9,336 bases of DNA from an uncultured Clostridia bacterium (GCA_947629965.1 CANRFS010000050.1:1-9336); one strand, 5' to 3'. Positions 1 through 6,276 are shown, counted from the stretch's first letter. Numbers and translations: made by a program. Notes: generated by a model from the letters alone, not told the origin.

Positions 1-67
1 ATGCTTCCTCGTCGCCTAGGTGCATTCGGGACTTTCACCCGTTAGAGTCCGCCCATGGCGGGCAAAC
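1..67 (-). mobile_element. 5' end of a group IIC intron (domain I), cut by the window edge
   Basis: Read on the minus strand from 67, the sequence starts GTTTGCCCGCCATGGGCGG, continues into GGGTGAAAGTCCCGAA (40-25) and then GGCGACGAGGAAGC. From memory, this closely follows the opening of the well-studied Oceanobacillus iheyensis group IIC intron (GTGTGCCCGGCATGGG, then GGGTGAGAGTCCCGAA and a GAAG-containing segment). IIC introns typically insert just 3' of intrinsic terminator stems in the same orientation. Here the presumed first intron base (G67) directly follows the T-tract of the terminator at 68-101. The first bases are GTTTG rather than the usual GTGYG, so the exact boundary is inferred. 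The reverse transcriptase, the catalytic domain V and the 3' end would lie below position 1 and cannot be seen. It may be a full intron or a remnant. Confidence 0.75.
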
Positions 68-101
68 AAAAAGAAAACGAGATATTTCTCATTTTCTTTT
101 T
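68..101 (-). terminator. Intrinsic terminator of the lipoprotein gene
   Basis: The arms are 68-77 plus 79-82 and 87-90 plus 92-101, around a 4-base loop (83-86). The one imperfect position, 78/91, is A-C on the plus strand but a U-G wobble in minus-strand RNA, so the minus-strand hairpin is continuous over 15 pairs. The stem includes the A-tract and T-tract. It begins 17 bases past the lipoprotein stop. It could also stop plus-strand transcription. The intron at 67 adjoins its T-tract. Confidence 0.85.
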
Positions 102-118
102 ATCAATCGTTTTTATAT

Positions 119-763
119 TTAAAACTTCTCATATCCTTCTGGAACATTAAATATATTATCATCAACTTCTGAAGATAGCTTTATTACTTTCATAACATCT
201 TCTTCACCATTTTCATTAGTTGTTTTTATATAAATTAAATCTTCCCCAGAAAAATAATATTTGTCTGATACTCCTGTTTCTTCATCTTTAAACTCTTCAT
301 AATCATATTCCGTACCATCGACAGCTTCTTTTCCTGTTGTATAATGTGCTTCTGACATAGCATTTAAATCTTCTACAGAAAATATAGCAAGATTATCATC
401 TTCTTCAAACAATTCTTCATCTTTTCCTTCTGATGTCATATACATTTTATCTGCATGAGAAATTACATAAGTTGTATCATCTTTATACATAATACTCATG
501 TGGTCACTCGTTGCATCAATATCCATATATATGTCTTCTCCTCGTGTTGCTAGAGTTATTACTCCATTTTCTAATCCTTCGCCTATATCTACGTCTCCTT
601 CTAAAGTAACAATATAGTCTCCACTAGAAAAAGTGTTGTTTAATATTTTGTATATTTTAGAATCTGCTCCTTTTCCTTCGTTATTTGTTCCACAGCCTGT
701 AATAAGAAATGCTAGTGAAATGATAAGTAAAATAGCTAAACTAAATTTTAATATTTTTTTCAT
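119..763 (-). CDS. Putative cell-surface lipoprotein, function unknown
   Basis: The product has 214 residues. Residues 1-24 form a lipoprotein signal peptide: a charged MKK start, a hydrophobic stretch at about 7-22 and a lipobox ending I-T-G-C, with Cys24 as the expected diacylglyceryl attachment site. The protein would be anchored on the outer face of the membrane. The mature part is acidic, with no helix after the signal, and ends in an N-V-P-E-G-Y-E motif. Such an ending is common in LolA/LppX-like lipid-binding folds, but that assignment is a weak inference. I chose ATG763 because AGGAGG (771-776) lies seven bases upstream. A longer GTG start at 784 would make the ribosome binding site part of the coding sequence. 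The gene has its own promoter (785-813) and terminator (68-101), so it appears to be monocistronic. No specific family is recognised. Confidence 0.85.
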   Translation of the reverse strand: MKKILKFSLAILLIISLAFLITGCGTNNEGKGADSKIYKILNNTFSSGDYIVTLEGDVDIGEGLENGVITLATRGEDIYMDIDATSDHMSIMYKDDTTYVISHADKMYMTSEGKDEELFEEDDNLAIFSVEDLNAMSEAHYTTGKEAVDGTEYDYEEFKDEETGVSDKYYFSGEDLIYIKTTNENGEEDVMKVIKLSSEVDDNIFNVPEGYEKF

Positions 764-770
764 TTTCCTT

Positions 771-776
771 CCTCCT
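771..776 (-). promoter_or_regulatory. Ribosome binding site fixing the lipoprotein start
   Basis: AGGAGG on the minus strand sits seven bases before ATG763. It decides against the GTG at 784, which would lie upstream of it in the same frame. Confidence 0.85.
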
Positions 777-784
777 TTTATCAC

Positions 785-813
785 ATTATCTTTAATCTTT
801 TGTAATTTGTCAA
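785..813 (-). promoter_or_regulatory. Sigma-A-type promoter of the lipoprotein gene
   Basis: On the minus strand there is a perfect -35 TTGACA (808-813), a 17-base spacer and a -10 GATAAT (785-790). Transcription should start near 778, almost at the ribosome binding site, giving a 5' leader of only about 15 bases. Confidence 0.75.
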
Positions 814-852
814 TGATTTTTTATAATTTATATAACATATTTAATTTATTAT

Positions 853-2082
853 TTACATATTTGCCTTACCTATATAATAATTCTTTTTTCCTCTTTTTAT
901 TATTAAATAAGTATTATTTGTAAGGTAAGTATTATCAATTGTTCTTTCTAAATCATTTACTTTTTCGCCTTTTATTTCTATACTGTTATTTGAAATAAAT
1001 TCTCTTGCTTGTCTTTTACTTTGTGCAACACCCATATCTACTAAAACATCTACTATGTTTTTATTTAATTCTATGTTTTTTACTTCATTTCCTTTAAATG
1101 CTTCTTCCAATTCTTCATTTGATAACTTGCTAAAATTACCTTTAAATAGAGCTTCACTAATTCTAATTGCTTTTTCATATTCTTCTTTTCCGTGCAAGTC
1201 TGTTATTATTTCTCTTGCAAGTATTTTATGGGCTTCTCTTAATTCTGGTTTTTCGTTGTGTACTTTTTCTATTTCTTCTATTTCTTCCTTACTTAAAAAT
1301 GTTAGTTTCTTTAAATAGCTTATTATCATTGAATCCTCAAGATTAATTAAGTATTGATATAATTCATAACTTGATGTTTTATTTTTATCAAGCCATAACG
1401 CATTTCCTTCTGTTTTTCCAAATTTAACTCCGTTAGAATCAGTAACTAAAGGCATAACCATTCCATAAGCAGTTTTATCTGTTTTTCTTCTAATTAATTC
1501 TATTCCAGATGTTATATTTCCCCATTGGTCTGATCCTGCAACTTGAAGCACGCATCCTTTTGTTTCATATAAATGTAAGAAATCTAGTGCTTGCAAAATC
1601 ATATATGAAAATTCTGCATATGTAATACCTGTTTCCATCCTTGATTTTACTTTATCCTTTGCTAGCATATATCCTACATTGAAGTATTTTCCATAGTCTC
1701 TTAGAAAATCTATAACATTTATATCTTTTATCCAGTCATAATTATTGACTACTTCAAATCCAAATATTTCTTTTGCTTGTTTAGTTAATCCTTCTATGTT
1801 GTGCTGAACTTCCTCTTTTGTAATCATTGGTCTTTCAGCAGTTGGTTTAGGATCTCCAATTAAGCCTGTTGCTCCTCCTACTAATAAAATAGGTTTATGT
1901 CCATATTTTGCAAGCCTTTTTGAAATTAAAAATGATGAATAGTGTCCTATGTGCATACTATCTGCTGTTGGATCTGTTCCTATATAAAATGTCAACTTCT
2001 CATTGTTTAATTTGTTTATTAATTCTTCATCGCTTATATCTTGTATTAATCCTCTCCATTTTAAATCTTCATATAAATTCAT
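853..2082 (-). CDS. tyrS: Tyrosyl-tRNA synthetase
   Basis: A class I aminoacyl-tRNA synthetase that activates tyrosine with ATP and loads it on tRNA-Tyr in the cytoplasm. In the 409-residue product the HIGH motif is at residues 44-47 (after TDPTADSM), the tyrosine-site segment YAEFSYMILQALD is at about 155-167, the VAGSDQWGN segment is at 181-189, and the KMSKS-type loop appears as KFGKT at 220-224, the usual form in this TyrS group. A C-terminal S4 RNA-binding domain covers about 342-409. Length is normal for the family. ATG2082 is preceded by AGGAGG at seven bases. The longer frame back to 2115 would overlap the cls stop and add an unrelated leader. It lies 16 bases behind cls, with no visible promoter or T-box between them, so it is probably transcribed with cls. 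Confidence 0.96.
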   Translation of the reverse strand: MNLYEDLKWRGLIQDISDEELINKLNNEKLTFYIGTDPTADSMHIGHYSSFLISKRLAKYGHKPILLVGGATGLIGDPKPTAERPMITKEEVQHNIEGLTKQAKEIFGFEVVNNYDWIKDINVIDFLRDYGKYFNVGYMLAKDKVKSRMETGITYAEFSYMILQALDFLHLYETKGCVLQVAGSDQWGNITSGIELIRRKTDKTAYGMVMPLVTDSNGVKFGKTEGNALWLDKNKTSSYELYQYLINLEDSMIISYLKKLTFLSKEEIEEIEKVHNEKPELREAHKILAREIITDLHGKEEYEKAIRISEALFKGNFSKLSNEELEEAFKGNEVKNIELNKNIVDVLVDMGVAQSKRQAREFISNNSIEIKGEKVNDLERTIDNTYLTNNTYLIIKRGKKNYYIGKANM

Positions 2083-2089
2083 TCTATCT

Positions 2090-2095
2090 CCTCCT
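2090..2095 (-). promoter_or_regulatory. Ribosome binding site fixing the tyrS start
   Basis: AGGAGG lies seven bases before ATG2082, wholly inside the short gap after the cls stop codon (2099-2101). It supports the 409-residue product over a 420-residue one. Confidence 0.85.
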
Positions 2096-2098
2096 ATA

Positions 2099-3604
2099 CT
2101 ACATAAGTGGTGCAAATACTCTTAAGATTGCTTGCCACATTCCTTTTATAATTCCACTTTTAGATTCTTCAAGTGTTACTTTATGAGATACATTTATAGT
2201 ACTCATTATATCTTGTTTTACATCTGTTATTATATTTGTATCTTTCATATAAATTCCACATTCGAAATGTAAATACAAACTTCTATAATCCATATTAATT
2301 GTTCCAACTGTTGCAATTTCATCATCTGAAACAAATACTTTACTATGAACAAATCCCGGTGTATAAGTATATATTTTAACTCCACCTTTTATTAATGTAT
2401 AAAAATATGACTCTGTTACATCGTAAACTAATTTTTTATCTGGTATTCCTGGAACAACGATTCTAACATCTACACCCCTTCTTGCTGCTAAAACTAAACT
2501 GTTAATTACATCTGTATCAATTATTAAATATGGTGTATAAATATAAACATATTTTTTGGCTTGGTTTATAATGTTTAAATATACATCTTCTCCTGTAATT
2601 TCAGCATCTAATGGGCTTTCCCCGTAAGGTACAACAAATCCATTTTCTGAATATTGATTTTTAAATTCATATTTGTATTTTGTATAATCTTCATCTTCAT
2701 TTCTAAAAGCATTCCACATTTCCAAAAACATTACCGTAAAATTCCAAACCGCTTCTCCTTTAATCATAATTCCATTATCTTTCCAATGTCCATATTTGCT
2801 GTTTACATTTATATATTCGTCTGAAATATTTATTCCTCCTGAAAATACTGTATGCCCATCTATAATTGTCATTTTTCTATGGTCTCTATTATTCATAATA
2901 ATACCTGAAAATGGAGATAATTTATTAAATAAAATACATTTTATTCCGTCTTTTTCAAGCTCTTTAGGAAAACTTTCTGGAAGCATTGCAATAGATCCCA
3001 TATCATCATACATTACTCTAACATCAACGCCTTGCTTTGCTTTTTCCTTTAAGATATCCAATATTTGTTGCCACATTTGGCCTTTGTTAATAATAAAATA
3101 TTCCATGAAGATAAATTTTTCTGCCTTTTTTAATTCTTCAAGCATTACAGGAAATACATCATCTCCTAGTGGATAATACTTTACTTCATTGTTTTTTGTT
3201 ACAGGAAATCCTGCAAACTCGCTAATATATCGCAATTGTCCCAAATTTTGCTGCTGTATTTCTCTTCCTATATTTTCATCTTGAACTAAATATTTTTGTC
3301 CGTCTTTTATATTTTTATTAATATTTTTTAATATTTTACTGTTGTTTTTACTTTTATTTAGTATTATAAATAAAAGTGTTCCTATTAGTGGAAATAGCAT
3401 TATTACAATAATCCATATTAAGTCACTACTTAGTCTTTTACTACCTTTTACAATTGCAAGTACTATTAATACACTAAAAATTCCGTACAATATTCGAATA
3501 ATATGTAAGTATTCACCTAGTTTTAGATATATAAATAAACTTAGTAATATTTGTAACAATAATCCTAGTACAACTATACTACCTCTTTTTATTGCAAGCC
3601 ACAT
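2099..3604 (-). CDS. cls: Cardiolipin synthase, phospholipase D superfamily
   Basis: A membrane enzyme that joins two phosphatidylglycerol molecules into cardiolipin and glycerol. The 501-residue product has hydrophobic segments at about 8-28, 36-53 and 60-83, then two phospholipase D domains. The first HKD motif is H242-R-K244 with D249, and the second is H420-S-K422 with D427. Each is followed by the expected G-G-x-N or G-x-x-N segment (GGINI at 256-260, GTINMD at 434-439). Length and layout match bacterial ClsA-type enzymes, and no catalytic residue is missing. The start ATG3604 follows a moderate ribosome binding site (AAGGAAG). A near-consensus promoter lies at 3646-3674. It is the first gene of an apparent cls-tyrS operon. 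The family assignment is firm. The exact paralogue is not known, since Clostridia often carry several cls genes. Confidence 0.94.
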   Translation of the reverse strand: MWLAIKRGSIVVLGLLLQILLSLFIYLKLGEYLHIIRILYGIFSVLIVLAIVKGSKRLSSDLIWIIVIMLFPLIGTLLFIILNKSKNNSKILKNINKNIKDGQKYLVQDENIGREIQQQNLGQLRYISEFAGFPVTKNNEVKYYPLGDDVFPVMLEELKKAEKFIFMEYFIINKGQMWQQILDILKEKAKQGVDVRVMYDDMGSIAMLPESFPKELEKDGIKCILFNKLSPFSGIIMNNRDHRKMTIIDGHTVFSGGINISDEYINVNSKYGHWKDNGIMIKGEAVWNFTVMFLEMWNAFRNEDEDYTKYKYEFKNQYSENGFVVPYGESPLDAEITGEDVYLNIINQAKKYVYIYTPYLIIDTDVINSLVLAARRGVDVRIVVPGIPDKKLVYDVTESYFYTLIKGGVKIYTYTPGFVHSKVFVSDDEIATVGTINMDYRSLYLHFECGIYMKDTNIITDVKQDIMSTINVSHKVTLEESKSGIIKGMWQAILRVFAPLM

Positions 3605-3645
3605 ATACTATCTTCCTTACCAAATAATAATTTTATTTTGTTGTG

Positions 3646-3674
3646 ATTATATAACAGAAGGTAAATAATTTCAA
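3646..3674 (-). promoter_or_regulatory. Promoter of the cls-tyrS operon
   Basis: Minus-strand -35 TTGAAA (3669-3674), a 17-base spacer and a perfect -10 TATAAT (3646-3651). The start point should be near 3639, leaving a leader of about 35 bases, which is too short for a T-box or another large riboswitch. Confidence 0.8.
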
Positions 3675-3691
3675 GTATATGGCATTATACT
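3674..3691. repeat. Small inverted repeat abutting the cls promoter
   Basis: AGTATA (3674-3679) and TATACT (3686-3691) form a perfect 6-base inverted repeat around TGGCAT. It lies between the stop of the upstream gene and the cls promoter, touching the -35 element. It could be a weak terminator or an operator. In such AT-rich DNA it may be chance. Confidence 0.3.
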
Positions 3692-3697
3692 ATAATT

Positions 3698-4426
3698 TTA
3701 TTTAAAATAACTATTATACTTTTCTATTGCTTTTTGAGTAGCTTCTTCATTTGATGTTCCGCTTCCCTCATATGGATAAATTCTATATTCTCCCTTTTTT
3801 AAATATATATTCCATGTTAAATAGAAGTTCTCATTTCCACAAGTATTTATAAGTTCATTAATTAATTTCATGCTTTCTTTTAGTTCTTCTTCATTATCTA
3901 TTTCTATATATGTTTGATATTCTAATAAATTATTATTATAATTTTCAACTACTGTAAAAACATTTTTATTAGGATTATCCCATGATTCAAAATAATATTT
4001 ATGAGAATTATCCGATAAATCTTCTTGCAACTGATTTCCTTTTTTTATAGCTGTAAATTTTATATTGCTATTATCTTTAACTTCTAGTTTATAGATTCCA
4101 TCTTTTTTATCATCTATATCTTCAGAAATAGTATTTACTTTCATTTTATATTTATCTTTAATAGTATTATAAACATCTACTGTGGTATGGGAATTCAAAT
4201 TAGAAATTGCCATACTTGTAAATATAACTGCAATAACTGTAATTGTTATAATTAAGAGATATTTTATTATCTTAAATCCTATAGTCATTATATTTAACCC
4301 TTTTACCATTTTATCAACGCTTTTGTCATCATGATTATCTAAATAAGAGCCAAATTTTTCTTTATCTTTTTCCATTCTTTCATTATTCCATTTTTCTAAT
4401 TCTTCCCAATCCTTTTTATTATCCAT
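3698..4426 (-). CDS. Single-pass membrane protein of unknown function
   Basis: I do not recognise this 242-residue protein. Residues 1-50 are strongly charged, rich in Glu, Lys and Asp, and likely cytoplasmic. One transmembrane helix lies at about 53-75. Residues 80-242 form a polar domain rich in Asn, Tyr, Glu and Lys that should face outside. No lipobox, signal peptidase site or enzymatic motif is evident. The start is uncertain. ATG4426 has no ribosome binding site within the usual distance, and the only good one (AAGGAGG, 4458-4464) lies 31 bases upstream, ahead of a four-codon frame (4445-4431) that ends four bases before this ATG. No alternative start codon exists in frame between the upstream stop and 4426. 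The gene stands alone between the terminator at 4511-4552 and the cls promoter. Confidence 0.8.
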   Translation of the reverse strand: MDNKKDWEELEKWNNERMEKDKEKFGSYLDNHDDKSVDKMVKGLNIMTIGFKIIKYLLIITITVIAVIFTSMAISNLNSHTTVDVYNTIKDKYKMKVNTISEDIDDKKDGIYKLEVKDNSNIKFTAIKKGNQLQEDLSDNSHKYYFESWDNPNKNVFTVVENYNNNLLEYQTYIEIDNEEELKESMKLINELINTCGNENFYLTWNIYLKKGEYRIYPYEGSGTSNEEATQKAIEKYNSYFK

Positions 4427-4430
4427 ATAA

Positions 4431-4445
4431 CTAACAGCCGAACAT
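4431..4445 (-). CDS. Four-codon leader mini-ORF (M-F-G-C)
   Basis: ATG TTC GGC TGT TAG on the minus strand lies 12 bases after the strong AAGGAGG at 4458-4464. Its stop codon is four bases before the ATG of the downstream membrane protein, so translation of that gene could depend on reinitiation after this frame. The sequence facts are plain; that the frame is translated is inference. The spacing of 12 is longer than ideal, and a second, weaker AAAAAGG lies nearer. Confidence 0.3.
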   Translation of the reverse strand: MFGC

Positions 4446-4492
4446 CTCGACCTTTTTCCTCCTTAGATTTATAATTTTTTTGTTGTATTGAG

Positions 4493-4520
4493 ATAATATC
4501 ATAAAATTAAAAAAAATCAA
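4493..4520 (-). promoter_or_regulatory. Possible promoter of the 4426-3698 gene
   Basis: Minus-strand TTGATT (4515-4520), a 16-base spacer and TATTAT (4493-4498). The -35 falls inside the 3' arm of the upstream terminator. This is the only reasonable candidate between that terminator and the gene, and it implies a leader of about 60 bases carrying the mini-ORF. Confidence 0.4.
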
Positions 4521-4552
4521 AGAGAAACAATATTGCTTCTCTTTGATTTTTT
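4511..4552 (-). terminator. Long intrinsic terminator after the flavin reductase gene
   Basis: Perfect 16-base arms (4511-4526 and 4537-4552) enclose a short inner segment. The next inner position is A-C on the plus strand but G-U in minus-strand RNA, which favours minus-strand use. Poly-U follows the stem (T-tract continuing to 4509). It starts seven bases past the stop codon at 4559. Confidence 0.88.
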
Positions 4553-4558
4553 ATTTAC

Positions 4559-5125
4559 TTATTTTTTAATTTGCATTCCGTCTCTAAATGCTTCTCCTAC
4601 TCTTTCTGAAACTTTATAATATCCATGTGTATATGGATCAAAAGCTATCGCATTTACTTTTGAAACGTCTACTTTATCTCCATTCATTACACTTTCATCT
4701 GCAGTAACATTAATTACTTTTCCAATAACTCCTGCTCCATACTCATCATTTTGGTACTCTATAAATTCACATTCTAAACATATTGGAAATTCATTTATAA
4801 TTGGTGCATCTACTTTTTGTGATTTCATTACTGTTAATCCACTATTTTCAAATTTATTTGGAGTATTATTCCCTGATACCATACCAAAATAATCTGCTTC
4901 TACAACATGTTTACTATCTGCGATACTTACCGTAAATGAATTTCTCTCTTTGATATTTTTTACCGTTTTGTGTGTTTCTGTTAAATTTAATATAACTTGG
5001 TCTCTTGATAGCATAGTTCCCCATGCTGCATTCATTACATCAACACTTCCATCTTCATTGTATGTTGCGACCATCAATACCGGCATTGGAAATATTGCTT
5101 CTGTAGTTTTTATATCTTTTCTCAT
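4559..5125 (-). CDS. Flavin reductase-like FMN-binding protein
   Basis: The 188-residue product belongs to the FMN-binding split-barrel group that includes flavin reductases and flavoredoxin. Supporting segments are the N-terminal P-M-P-V-L-M-V-A-T with N-E-D-G (15-26), the N-A-A-W-G stretch (32-36), the R-D-Q-V-I-L-N-L strand, a H-K-T-V-K-N-I helix start, and the later F-G-M-V-S-G-N and F-E-N-S-G-L segments. Members bind FMN non-covalently and pass electrons from NAD(P)H or a redox partner, and are soluble and cytoplasmic. The substrate cannot be told. There is no rubredoxin domain or added metal site, and the length is typical. ATG5125 follows a strong AAAGGAGGG at normal spacing. It has its own promoter (5153-5181) and terminator (4511-4552), so it is probably a single-gene unit. 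Confidence 0.88.
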   Translation of the reverse strand: MRKDIKTTEAIFPMPVLMVATYNEDGSVDVMNAAWGTMLSRDQVILNLTETHKTVKNIKERNSFTVSIADSKHVVEADYFGMVSGNNTPNKFENSGLTVMKSQKVDAPIINEFPICLECEFIEYQNDEYGAGVIGKVINVTADESVMNGDKVDVSKVNAIAFDPYTHGYYKVSERVGEAFRDGMQIKK

Positions 5126-5152
5126 TAAAAACCCTCCTTTAATTTTTTCTTT

Positions 5153-5181
5153 ATACTATCATAAAAGTTAATAATTTACAA
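5153..5181 (-). promoter_or_regulatory. Promoter of the flavin reductase-like gene
   Basis: Minus-strand -35 TTGTAA (5176-5181), a 17-base spacer and -10 TAGTAT (5153-5158), about 27 bases before the start codon. The fit is good but not perfect. Confidence 0.55.
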
Positions 5182-5232
5182 CTTCTATCATTAACTATTG
5201 TTCTTGTTTTTAAATAATTTATTCTATTAAAA

Positions 5233-5733
5233 TTAGTCTTTTTCTTCGACCTTAAATACAATAAAATCTCCATTCATGAATACTTCTATTTCATCTGTCT
5301 TAACTCTTTGATATCCAAAATCTGTACCAAAATTTGACTCATCATTTTTTGTTGGTAAACTTCCATTTTCAACAGTAGAAGAAATATATCCATCCATATT
5401 ACCGCAACGTCCTGTAATTGTGCTTTTTTCTCCTGTACTATAATAAATTTTTCCATCTATCATTACAGCATCAGGAATATCTGTTTTCTCACTCTCTTTT
5501 TTGTGGATTTCATTTTCATTTAAGTTATTATAAACTTCCATTCCTAATATTTTTATTCCAAGTCCATCTTTAAAACCTGTTTCTGATTCCATATCAAGTT
5601 TGTGATATTTCGTTATAGTATAAAGCAATGCCTTAAATTCAATACTTCCTCCGTCTTTTAATTTAAATGGAATTGGTACTAATAATACTAGTGCAACAAT
5701 AATTACTATAAATAAAATTATTTTCTTTTTCAT
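5233..5733 (-). CDS. Membrane-anchored small protein of unknown function
   Basis: The product has 166 residues. A KKK start followed by an uncleaved-looking helix (about 4-21) suggests an N-terminal membrane anchor with the rest outside the cell. It is followed by V-P-I-P-F-K-L-K-D-G-G-S and a K-A-L-L-Y-T-I-T-K-Y-H segment. In my memory this arrangement recurs in small uncharacterised clostridial proteins, but no function is established for them. The C-terminal half has a C-G-N-M-D-G-Y segment with the only cysteine, and ends in a strand-rich stretch (E-V-F-M-N-G-D-F-I-V-F-K). There is no lipobox. The start ATG5733 follows AAAGGTGATG. The promoter is probably the one at 5813-5842. No clear terminator follows before 5181, although the next gene has its own promoter. 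Confidence 0.82.
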   Translation of the reverse strand: MKKKIILFIVIIVALVLLVPIPFKLKDGGSIEFKALLYTITKYHKLDMESETGFKDGLGIKILGMEVYNNLNENEIHKKESEKTDIPDAVMIDGKIYYSTGEKSTITGRCGNMDGYISSTVENGSLPTKNDESNFGTDFGYQRVKTDEIEVFMNGDFIVFKVEEKD

Positions 5734-5812
5734 AACATCACCTTTTTATTATAATACAATTTAATGTGTAAAAAAGTTTCATATATTATCAGCTCCATAA
5801 ATTATTGTTTGA

Positions 5813-5842
5813 ATTATAACATAATGGACAGATAATTTTCAA
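5813..5842 (-). promoter_or_regulatory. Likely promoter of the 5733-5233 gene, overlapped by an inverted repeat
   Basis: Minus-strand -35 TTGAAA (5837-5842), an 18-base spacer and a perfect -10 TATAAT (5813-5818) preceded by TGT, an extended -10. The leader would be about 70 bases. A weaker pair closer to the gene (GATAAT on the minus strand near 5785-5790) is an alternative. Confidence 0.6.
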
Positions 5843-5856
5843 CTAATTATCTGCCC
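5826..5856 (-). repeat. 12-base hairpin or inverted repeat over the promoter -35
   Basis: CAGATAATT (5829-5837) and AATTATCTG (5845-5853) pair around a 7-base loop. The stem extends to 12 pairs in minus-strand RNA, counting one G-U. No T-tract follows on either strand, so it is a poor terminator. It covers the -35 and part of the spacer of the 5813-5842 promoter, so an operator is possible. Confidence 0.5.
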
Positions 5857-5876
5857 TAATTATTATAATTTATAAG

Positions 5877-5902
5877 CCGATTTAACAAAATTGTTAAAGC
5901 GG
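5877..5902. repeat. Second hairpin in the 5734-5953 gap
   Basis: TTTAACA (5881-5887) and TGTTAAA (5892-5898) pair around a 4-base loop, with CCG (5877-5879) and CGG (5900-5902) closing the base across one mismatch. It lies 51 bases past the DUF3592-like gene. No T-tract follows, so termination is doubtful. Function is unknown. Confidence 0.4.
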
Positions 5903-5953
5903 ATATATTCTCTATCATACAAATTTATATCAACTACATTATGAAATATTTTT

Positions 5954-6259
5954 TTAGCAACAATTTATTAGTCCATCATTTCCTACTATATAAGCTTCAT
6001 TTGGATTATCTGGATTATATTTTACTTGTATAACAGAACCTACTTCTGTATTTATCTTTGGTTCTGCTCTTTGTCCTATAGGTATAAATCCCAGTTTTAT
6101 AACACTTATTTTCAATTTTACTGTTTCTTTTATTTGATATTTTACATTATCAATTTCATATTCTACAGTTATAATAGATCCATGTTCTGATCCTTTTGAT
6201 TCGAATGAAACAATTTTCCCTTCTACAATGCTTGTGCATTTTTCTTTTTTATCAAACAT
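5954..6259 (-). CDS. Small DUF3592-like protein
   Basis: The product has 101 residues with no transmembrane helix or signal peptide. It reads as alternating beta strands: C-T-S-I-V-E-G-K-I-V-S-F, then I-I-T-V-E-Y-E-I-D, and near the end the segment V-K-Y-N-P-D-N-P-N-E-A-Y-I-V, which resembles the core of DUF3592 proteins. These are usually fused to membrane helices, and here the helices may be supplied by the upstream gene, whose stop is only 17 bases away. It ends with two cysteines and also has Cys8. AAGGAG at 6266-6271 gives a well-placed ribosome binding site for ATG6259. It is probably co-transcribed and coupled with the membrane protein at 6798-6277. The family link is moderate; the function is unknown. 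Confidence 0.75.
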   Translation of the reverse strand: MFDKKEKCTSIVEGKIVSFESKGSEHGSIITVEYEIDNVKYQIKETVKLKISVIKLGFIPIGQRAEPKINTEVGSVIQVKYNPDNPNEAYIVGNDGLINCC

Positions 6260-6276
6260 ATAATTCTCCTTATATA

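Noticed and set aside
1..67. glmS ribozyme, because of the GACGAGG stretch on the minus strand
   Set aside because: The expected cleavage-site core and the downstream ATCGA/TCGGCGGATG elements are not seen in the visible part, and the full opening fits a group IIC intron much better, including its position at a terminator.
814..852. Terminator directly after tyrS
   Set aside because: The stretch is AT-rich but shows no stable stem or T-tract pairing; read-through into the lipoprotein gene is possible.
633..923. Plus-strand open frame of 96 codons, rich in Phe and Leu
   Set aside because: It overlaps the lipoprotein and tyrS in antisense, has no ribosome binding site and reads as the complement of Lys- and Glu-rich AT codons.
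2083..2115. Longer tyrS start giving 420 residues
   Set aside because: It would overlap the cls stop and place the strong AGGAGG inside the coding sequence; ATG2082 matches the usual TyrS N-terminus.
2796..3176. Plus-strand open frame of 126 codons
   Set aside because: It lies wholly within the cls coding region on the opposite strand and has no plausible translation signals or family features.
3605..3697. T-box or other riboswitch ahead of the cls-tyrS operon
   Set aside because: The leader from the predicted start is only about 35 bases, with no specifier hairpin or antiterminator.
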